Below are positions 56,013 through 64,000 of a stretch of DNA of 64,000 nucleotides, piece after piece. Position 1 is the stretch's first letter. Each line of letters begins with the position of its first letter. The notes beneath the pieces are model-generated. The model was not told where the DNA came from. It did no database searches and worked only from the letters and a program-made list of their open reading frames with translations. The stretch is taken from positions 7,935,092 to 7,999,091 of the forward strand of contig NC_021676.1 in the NCBI RefSeq assembly GCF_000247815.1, in the 5' to 3' direction. The position numbers and the translations under genes were made by a program. The stretch comes from Ficedula albicollis. Lineage: Eukaryota; Chordata; Aves; Passeriformes; Muscicapidae.

Positions 56013-59000
56013 ACAGAATTGTTTGTACTTCTATAATGCAAAGAGCCTCCAGACCTGGTGACATGGTTAAATTTTGCCTAATCAGCACTGAATCTCATCT
56101 TAAAAATAACAAATGCCACACTAGATGGGCAAACTGCTAGTAAAATATGACACTTGGAGAAAATCTAGATGATTTGGTAACAGGTAAGGACTGCTCAAAC
56201 TCGTCCAAGGTCTTAGTTCTGCCTTCACAGAGCAACTGTGGATATTGTACAATGAATCTGGGATTTTCATTTGACTGAAATCTCTCCTACAGCATAAATT
56301 GATGGTGGATGAGCAATTGACCTGACCTAGTCCTGCAAAATGTTCACTTGAAATGATGTGTTCAACTACATGTCACCTTTTCTTGTCCCATTTGTGCAAA
56401 CATTGGTGGGTGCAGGGCTTTGCCTATGATAATATTCACAGTGGCTGCTGCTCTGACAAATCAGGGCACTTGTGAGACAGAAGGGACAATGGTTACTCCA
56501 TGTTTTCCAGTATAAATGGGGTCAGACTGCTCCTGCTCCCTTCTCTAACCCACAGACAGGTCAGTCCAGCCACACAGCAGCTCACAAACAACTCCCCATC
56601 TCAAGCATTCACAGCCTTTTCACTGAGCAGTTATGGACAGCAAATACATCAATAAAAAAGTACTTCTTCATTTGAGGATAACACAGGAAGAGAAAAGCCA
56701 GCTTTATATGGCCTGGTAAATTATTTTCATGAATCATTCAACCAGTCAAAGTGCATTTGCTAATAAAAAGAACGGGAAAGGAGATGTGCTAGCGGCAGCA
56801 ATGTGTTGTCAAGCCAAGATGAAAATGAAAGCAAGAAGTAGGGCACTTTGCTGCCTTCTCTGTCTCCCCTGCATTAGTACTCAAGGAAGTTCAGACCATT
56901 TGAAAGCCTAAGAGCTTTGCACTCTGGCAGGAAACTCCAGAAATAAAAGAGAGGGCACTGTGTCATATGGCTCCTTCCTTGGGATTCTGGAGTGGGCACG
57001 GACACCTCACTTCTGTTATTGCACATTTCCATTGAGATGCTGCCCAAAGGCTCCATGGGGCTGCTCGTGCTGTGTCAGGGGCTGAACAGCATTTCTCCCC
57101 AAGGCCAGGGGGGCTGAGGGTGACCAGAACATGACAGCTGTGCCCAGCAGCAGCTGATGAGACCTGTCCCCTCTGCAGCTGCCAAGCAGCAGGACTGTGC
57201 AAACAGCAGCTAATTCCAAACCTGCCACAGAGAAATTTAGGAGCAGCTGGCGATTAAGAGGATGGAATTATCACAACAGGCTTCTTACTGCTCTGTGTGA
57301 CATGATCAGCTGGATGCAGCAGGCTGCCCACCAGCTGAACTGGCCAGGGATGCTGCAGGTTTTTGATCCAGTGCTGGTCAGGATGTTGCTTCCATTTGGA
57401 AATGAAATGTTAGCAAAACTTAGTGAGCATCTGCAGGACAGCATGCCTGGCCTGTGAAGAAAATAGTGTGAAGAGCCAACAGTTTTACAGAAAAGATTCC
57501 AGGCTTTTCTTTTCCCTCTTTTCACCTTTCACTTGAGCTGTAATATTTAGAATGATCACATAACTCAGGGGATGGTTCAAATAAGTCAGAAGAGACAATT
57601 CTGTGTGCATGGTACATCTCAATCTCAAAAGCTGGAAAGAATAATCTCCGTGTATTCAATGTGCTGCACTGTCACCTTCCTTGTGACACTGTGTCATGGC
57701 TCATGATGCCAAGAGTGGTGGCAGCCAGACTGTGGGAGCATTAGGAATATGTAACTGAGGAATGTTGCCATTTTCATCACACTTTGGGCCATGTGTGTTG
57801 AGAAGGTGGATTTTGCTACACACAGTGCTGCACAGGGGAATGTGGGGGCAGAACTTTGTGTTCACAGGAGCTGTCTGTGGCTGACAGCTGGATGTTTTTG
57901 TCCAGCTGAGCCTTCTTACCTGTTTTTTGAACATAAGGGGTATTAAACTCATCGGTGAAGTGTTTGAGATGCACTGGAGAAATCCCCTTGATAAGATGAG
58001 AGGCTGCTATTACAATATTTTAAATTCCTCCAGTTTCCACTGACTGATGTGCCTGCTTTGCAACATACTGGAAAAAATGTTCATTATTACTTTTTTCTTC
58101 TCTTGGCTGCTGTGCTGCAGCCCTGTGTCCTTGCTTACTCTGTCCCTCATGCTCCAGCCTCCTTTTGTAGCCCACCACCACAGTTCACTGTTACCTACAC
58201 AATGCATGGTTCACATGACCATACAGGTAGTTTTTACCAGATTATCCTTGCTCCTGGAGCCACTAGAACAAAATACTGCTTGGGAAAAGACCTTATCTCC
58301 TGGAGTTCTCATCCTGGCAATGGTAGGAACCTTCCCCAGCTCCTCTGCTGTGTTCTCAGTGCCCCACTCCCCGATGCTGCAGCTCCTGGTGCATATCAGC
58401 ACATGCAACCTCAGCTGGGTGCTAATTTTGACTATTGGATGCATTTATGTCTGCCCAATATTCACTGTGTGCACATCAGGGTGCACTAATTCTTTATTTT
58501 GTGGGAGCTGCCAGACTTTGCTGACTTCCTCTTCCAAGGAGATGAGAGTGGAAGCACCGTGCCTCCCCACCAGAGCCAGCCTCGACCATAGCTGCTGTTT
58601 GTTATTCACACACCAGAGACCACAACTAACACGGGCTCTTATATAAATTATTCAAGGCCAGGAGACAGCAATTGCATTAAACAGTGCGTGATGAAACAGT
58701 TCAACAAAGGGCAGCTTTCCTCAAATGCATCTTAAACGTCTTAGTGCTCTGCTGGGATGCCTGGGATTCTGAACTTACCGTATGCATTTCTTATGGGAGA
58801 CAGTGTTTTTCCCAGCAAGGCACACAGATTGAAAGCACTTAAGAGCAACAAAACGAGGCCAGTTCACTTGATGACTGAATACAGGTTGCTCCTGTGAGAA
58901 TCAGAAATAAAAAGCCACTTTGGAAACAGAATTGCAGCCAGAGGCAAGGAAAGGGACATCAACCCTATGTGCTGCACAGGGCTATCAGATCAACTGCCTC

Positions 59001-59583
59001 CAGGAGAGGGGCAGCAGCTCCTGGCTCATGCTTTTCATCAGCCCCATTTGGGGTCACCCCTGACCTTGCTTACCGGACATGGTACCCAGCCCAGAGGACT
59101 GGGCTGCTCAGCTCCCTCCACCCGTGGCATCCCATTTCCCCAGCTGCCTTTCTGCACTGCTGGTGCTCCTTGCAGACAGATGGGGGTCAGGGGGATATGC
59201 CAGAGTAAGATTTCAAACCTTGTTGGGGTGCACTTGTTCTCAGTCAGGATTTAGGTGCCCAGCATGCTCCCTGCTTGGCCTCTGCTCTCTCTGTAACCAT
59301 TAGAATTAAAGGACCTCTGAGGGTGACAGCAAAGAAGAGAGCATTTAGCATTTAAGGCTAAGGAAGAAAGCTATGGCAGGACACCATCCAGGCCTGCAAG
59401 TTATTTCTCATTGCCTTTGAGAAAGCCCAAGGAAGGAAACACTTCTGAGCACGTGAAAACTTCTCGCCCGAAACTCACATTTCAGGAGAAGCTGCTGGCC
59501 TGAGCCACTTCCTTATCCTAAGTCTGAGGGTGGGGCTGCTGTGAAGAGGTTGGTTTGTACCAGAAACCAGGAGAGCCAGTGGA
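56013..59583. other. no gene recognised
   Basis: Contains a 199-codon plus-strand ORF (58047-58646) overlapped by a 146-codon ORF in the next frame (58049-58489). Neither shows a recognised domain, and the overlap argues that at least one is chance. Confidence 0.4.
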
Positions 59584-60858
59584 GCACCCTGATATCCTGC
59601 ACCCCGACATCCAGCACCCTGACATCCAGCACCCCAAAATCCAGTATCCTGATATCCAGCACCCCAACATCCAGCACTGCAACATCCAGCACCCTGACAT
59701 CCATCACCTTGACATCCAGAACCCTGATATCCAGCACCCCAGCATCCAGGACCCTGATATCCATCACCCTGATATCCAGCACGCTGACAGCCAGCACCCT
59801 GACATCCAGCATCCCAACATCCAGCACCCCGATAACCAGCAGTGCAACATCCAGCACCCCAACATCCAGCACCCTGATATCCAGCACCCCAAAATCCAGC
59901 ATCCTGATATCCATCACCCTGACACCCAGCACCCCAATATCCAGCACCCCGACATCCAGCACCCCAAAATCCAGCATCCTGATATCCATCACCCTGATAT
60001 CCAGCACCCCAACATCCAGCACCCTGACATCCAGCATCCCAACATCCAGCACCCCGATAACCAGCAGTGCAACATCCAGCACCCCAACATCCAGCACCTT
60101 GATAACCAGCACCCCAACATCCAGTATCCTGATATCCAGCACCCCAAATACAGCACTGCAACATCCAGCACCCTGACATCCATCACCTTGACATCCAGAA
60201 TCCTGATATCCAGCACCCCGAAACCCAGCACCCCAACATCCAGCACCCTGATATCCAGCACCCCAAAATCCAGCATCCTGATATCCATCACCCTGACACC
60301 CAGCACCCCAATATCCAGCACCCCGACATCCAGCACCCCAAAATCCAGCATCCTGATATCCATCACCCTGACACCCAGCACCCCAATATCCAGCACCCCG
60401 ACATCCAGCACCCCAAAATCCAGCATCCTGATATCCATCACCCTGATATCCAGCACCCCAACATCCAGCACCCTGACATCCAGCATCCCAACATCCAGCA
60501 CCCCGATAACCAGCAGTGCAACATCCAGCACCCCAACATCCAGCATCCTGATATCCAGCACCCCAACATCCAGCACCTTGATAACCAGCACCCCAACATC
60601 CAGTATCCTGATATCCAGCACCCCAAATACAGCACTGCAACATCCAGCACCCTGACATCCATCACCTTGACATCCAGAATCCTGATATCCAGCACCCCGA
60701 CACCCAGCACCCCAACATCCAGCACCCCAATATCCAGCACCCAGACATCCAGCACCCCAAAATCCACCATCCTGATATCCATCACCCTGATATCCAGCAC
60801 GCTGACAGCCAGCACTTCAATACCCAGCACCCCGCCAGGCAGCACCCCGACACCCAGA
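59584..60858. repeat. 15-bp minisatellite with a ~480-bp higher-order period
   Basis: About 85 units of an ATCCAGCACCCTGAC-type 15-mer. Marker variants recur: CAGCACTGC occurs at 59672, 60151 and 60630, each 479 bp apart, equal to 32 units minus one base. A 75-bp subperiod is seen at 60271, 60346 and 60421. A one-base loss in each large period shifts the frame, so long ORFs are open in several frames. They encode Asp-Ile-Gln-His-Pro or Ser-Thr-Pro repeats and are probably not genes. Confidence 0.95.
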
Positions 60859-62731
60859 GCCCCCCAGCTGGTGTCGGGGGAGCAGGGCACGCTGCCGCGG
60901 GTGATGGAGCGCTGTCCCAGGGGTAAATCTGTCGCAGCCAAGTGCCAGCACTGCCTGCAGGGACACGGCGTTCCAAGACGCCACCTCTGCTCTGCTATTT
61001 CCTTCAATTGACCCCACCAGTTTCCCAGCTGGAAGCAGCTCCCTCACACCCACTCCTGACAAAGTTATCACTGACTTCAGCGCCATTAGCGCCTGATTTT
61101 TTGCCTCTGAGCTTTCACAGCTCTGTAGCCGGTCAAATCTGAGCAGGGTGCGTTCTGCAGAGATTCTCCATGCCCTGAGCTGCCCCGGGCCCTGCCGGGG
61201 CTGCAGAGGGGCAGAGCGCTCTGCATGGCACTGCAGGGCTCATGAGCTGCGTGGAAAAAATGTTCAGCTGTGGGGAGCAATGATCTTTCAATAAGCATTG
61301 AAGAGTGTACAGTCAGACATTTAAGAGCAGCTCTGGCAGAAAAATAAAGTGAAACTCTGGGTGAGCTAATCCAAAAACAACAAAAGAAATTTTCCTTTGC
61401 CCCTCCTGGGTTAGAGCTCTGCCTTTCCATAACTCCAGCTTGTACTGCTGTGTCTCACACGCACCCAACTACTCCTGCCCAAAAAGGGTTCAGAAAAGAC
61501 ACCAGCTTTGCTGGGGGAGCCCTGGTTTGCAGATTTTGGAGGAGAAAGTGGGGAGGAAAGACCTGAGATGGCATCCAGCACGGGATGGGTGAGCCTGTCA
61601 AGGCAGTGTGGGGCTGCCTCCTGCTCCCCACCGTGAACACCTCTGGCAATGTAAGGGAACAGGCTGTGCAGGGAATGGGGGAAGGAAAGGCACCTGGGGA
61701 ACTGTTAGTTGAGCTTAGTTTAGTCAGTTGAGCTTAGTTTAGTAACTTGTAATCATAACACATCATGAATGACACAGGGCACTGCCTCATGAACGGCTTG
61801 GCTTGCGCTCCCACCCCAGACTGGACAGGGCTGGGTCTCCTAAATATATGTGCTTGGTAAGGAAGAAAAGCTCACCTCCAGCCATCCTTTCACAGAGGCC
61901 TAAAAATGAGGATCCTAGTTGCTTTTGGGGTGTGAAAAGTGTTCCAGAGTAAGTCCCAGGAGGGCTGTGATGACTCCATCCCTAAGCATGGCTCCACAGT
62001 TGGACCCTGAGCCTGCATCCTTGGTCTGGGTGTTGTTCACGTGCTTCCTATCACACCATGCAGGCACTTCCAGGCAAACTCTGCCTGACTTGGAAAGTTC
62101 CTGCCTGCCTGGAGGTTGTTATTTGCAACAGCACTGGCTGCTGCAGAGAGCTGGATGTGAAAGGCAATGCCCCAGGGAGCATCCTTCCTCCAGACAGCTG
62201 CTTTCTGCTCCGGGCTGCACTCAACACCACCACATCTATGCACAGGGAACAGCCTGTGGAGATGTCTGGTGATACCTGCATGGAAATGCTCTGCTCCTCC
62301 TGCATTTCGGTGCCTGAATGCAGCAATGCAGCAGTCAGAGCTGCTTTTGGGCTCACAAAGTGACACACAGCTCACATAGTGACAGCATTCCCAGGACAGG
62401 TCTGATTCTCTTCCATATATGCCTGCATCCCTCTGCTCCCAGTTTAGCAGGTCATCTACAGCCTGCTGCCTGGAGCAGGCAGGATACAGGAGCACAGTCT
62501 GCTTCTCAGCTTATCCCTCAGTTGTCCAGCAAGAACAAGGATTTTTTTAAATTTTTAAAAAGTTTTTTCAGTTTAAACAGACAAAATTCGCAAGAAATGC
62601 AGGATTAGGGAAACATTTTGATGTCTGGCAAAATGAGAATGGTTGTGTTTGAGCAAATCTGAAGATTTAGAGAAAACAGACTGACATATTTAACATCCTT
62701 GGCAATTTCACTTCCGATTTTGAAAAATGCT
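60859..62731. other. no gene recognised
   Basis: Moderate-GC DNA with ORFs up to 152 codons overlapping on both strands. No domain recognised. Confidence 0.4.
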
Positions 62732-62873
62732 GACCATTTAAATCAAATTTAAAAAAAACAAAGAATAATTATGTATGAAAGAATAACTTTCCTGGAATAT
62801 TTCAAGTCACTGTGGAAGGCGACTTTTTAGTTTCAAGAGCTTTGAAAGAGACAAATTCCTTTGCCCTTCACAG
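62732..62873. repeat. 142-bp segment repeated at the right edge of the window
   Basis: GACCATTTAAATCAAATTTA through CCCTTCACAGC. It recurs at 63857-64000, and its first 61 bp recur at 63796-63856. Confidence 0.95.
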
Positions 62874-63795
62874 CAGTGAGTGTGACTTATGGCTGGGGAG
62901 CTGTAGCCAGAGCAGGATTTGTCTTTTAGGACAGCCAGCAGCACAGCTGAACTCCACAGCCAGGAGTGCATGGAGCTTCTTGGCTCAACACCACATCCAT
63001 AACCAATGAAGGATTATTTCTGCATTGGTACATGATGGCTATTATAATATTTGCATTGTACATTTCTCCTTTACAGTCAGCAATGCTCACATATAAATGA
63101 AACCTTCTCTTGTGCTGGAGAAAGGATGGTGGTGTCCAGTGTCTCTGCACATTTATCTGCCCCTTCCCCAGCTTCTTTCATGGTCGTTATTTGTGCGAGT
63201 TATCTCCTTGTGCCACTTGGCAGCAGGGAAGGTTGCAGGGTTTCCCTGCTGGGTGGGACCATGTGAGGGCTCCTGCAAACCCCTTCCCTGGTGTCCTCAT
63301 GGCACATATCCTGTAAAGTAATGCAAAAATAGTCAGCAGACAGCTCTTACAGCTCACTGGTCTCTTTTCAGAAAAATTCAAGACATGTTTGAGAGGAAAA
63401 GATCCTCCTGTAAACCTCCTCCCTTCACAAAAACTGCTCCTTTGAATGACTTCCTGAAACATCCACGTGGCTCCAGGGAAAGTTCCATAATTCTGAATTA
63501 GAAAAGCTTTGCTCTGCAATCAAGACTTCAAACATTGTCATTTAGCAGTCTTCTGAAATAAAGTATTGCAGTGTCTTTTGCTTACTCACAATAGCAGTAA
63601 TGTGAGGAAATCTCACCAGCACAGCTGGTCTAAATAGTGACGTGTATGAAATAAAACAGACTTCTTGGGCCTGGTACACACATCCTGCTGCTCTAGATGA
63701 TTTCTAAACACAGGACACAATGAGCATGAATTGACAACTCATAAACTATTGAAAAAGGATGCTGGGCTATTTATGTATCCTGGAAGTGTGCACTT
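62874..63795. other. no gene recognised, may be part of a ~1.1-kb repeat unit
   Basis: Short ORFs only. If the duplication at 63857 continues past the window, this stretch is the rest of the first unit. Confidence 0.4.
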
Positions 63796-64000
63796 GACCA
63801 TTTAAATCAAATTTAAAAAAAACAAAGAATAATTATGTATGAAAGAATAACTTTCCGACCATTTAAATCAAATTAAAAAAAAAAAAAAGAATAATTATGT
63901 ATGAAAGAATAACTTTCCTGGAATATTTCAAGTCACTGTGGAAGGCGACTTTTTAGTTTCAAGAGCTTTGAAAGAGACAAATTCCTTTGCCCTTCACAGC
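63796..64000. repeat. partial copy (61 bp) plus second copy of 62732 segment, cut by window end
   Basis: 63796-63856 repeats the first 61 bp, then 63857-64000 repeats the full 142 bp with a slightly longer A run and runs off the edge. The offset from the first copy is about 1125 bp. Confidence 0.95.

Noticed and set aside
58047..58646. 199-codon plus-strand ORF with a hydrophobic start
   Set aside because: It is overlapped by another long frame, has no recognised domain and no support for a promoter or splice sites. It could be non-coding RNA, but I cannot support a gene.
59513..60658. ORFs of 366 and 381 codons in opposite directions
   Set aside because: A 15-bp repeat without stops is open in several frames on both strands. 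The recurring one-base deletion would break any protein.

Overview
The window looks like assembled genomic DNA from a bird, probably a songbird. It holds several CR1 retroposon fragments. It also holds LTR-like blocks that resemble songbird endogenous retrovirus LTRs as I remember them (no search was possible). Short, very GC-rich CpG-island stretches sit in otherwise ordinary AT-rich DNA. There are no prokaryotic operons, no CRISPR arrays, and no tRNA or rRNA that I could see. Nearly all long ORFs are low-complexity artefacts (poly-G read as Gly/Pro, microsatellite read as Tyr-Leu, minisatellites open in every frame).

Bases 1-7.2 kb: a probable multi-exon gene on the minus strand. Several stretches have good acceptor and donor sites and protein-like reading frames. 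A possible first coding exon is at 7138-7205, just downstream of a CpG island, and the leftmost candidate exon ends in a stop at 54-56. The product is not recognised. Phases agree across 7205->6640 and across 1950->54. In the middle they do not all agree, so the model is incomplete. A 1.28-kb tandem duplication (3443-6011) copies at least one candidate exon.

7.15-9.5 kb: CpG island, 1365-bp pure poly-G run, and an inverted CR1. 9.5-23.5 kb: gene-poor DNA with an ancient CR1 and an 806-bp tandem duplication. 23.5-28.7 kb: a 78-bp minisatellite, a second CpG island with poly-G runs, then a nest of retroelements. The nest contains a minus-strand LTR with TATA box and primer-binding-like site, a plus-strand LTR, and a CR1 split by another LTR-like insertion. 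30.3-31.7 kb: a 686-bp copy on each side of a 39-bp N gap. 33.5-35.2 kb: the largest poly-G run, between pyrimidine repeats. 35-64 kb: mostly unannotated DNA with small tandem duplications, an LTR (44.2-44.9 kb), a 618-bp hexanucleotide array, a T-G-T homopolymer composite, a nested duplication of a polyadenylated-looking segment (55.2-56.0 kb), a 15-bp minisatellite with a 480-bp higher-order period (59.6-60.9 kb), and a duplication running off the right edge.

The main message is twofold. The left 7 kb deserves comparison with bird proteomes as a real gene. Much of the rest of the oddity (seven poly-G runs, all G on the plus strand, two flanked by overlapping sequence; copies abutting gaps) is best explained by assembly error. 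I did not find a convincing new biological system.
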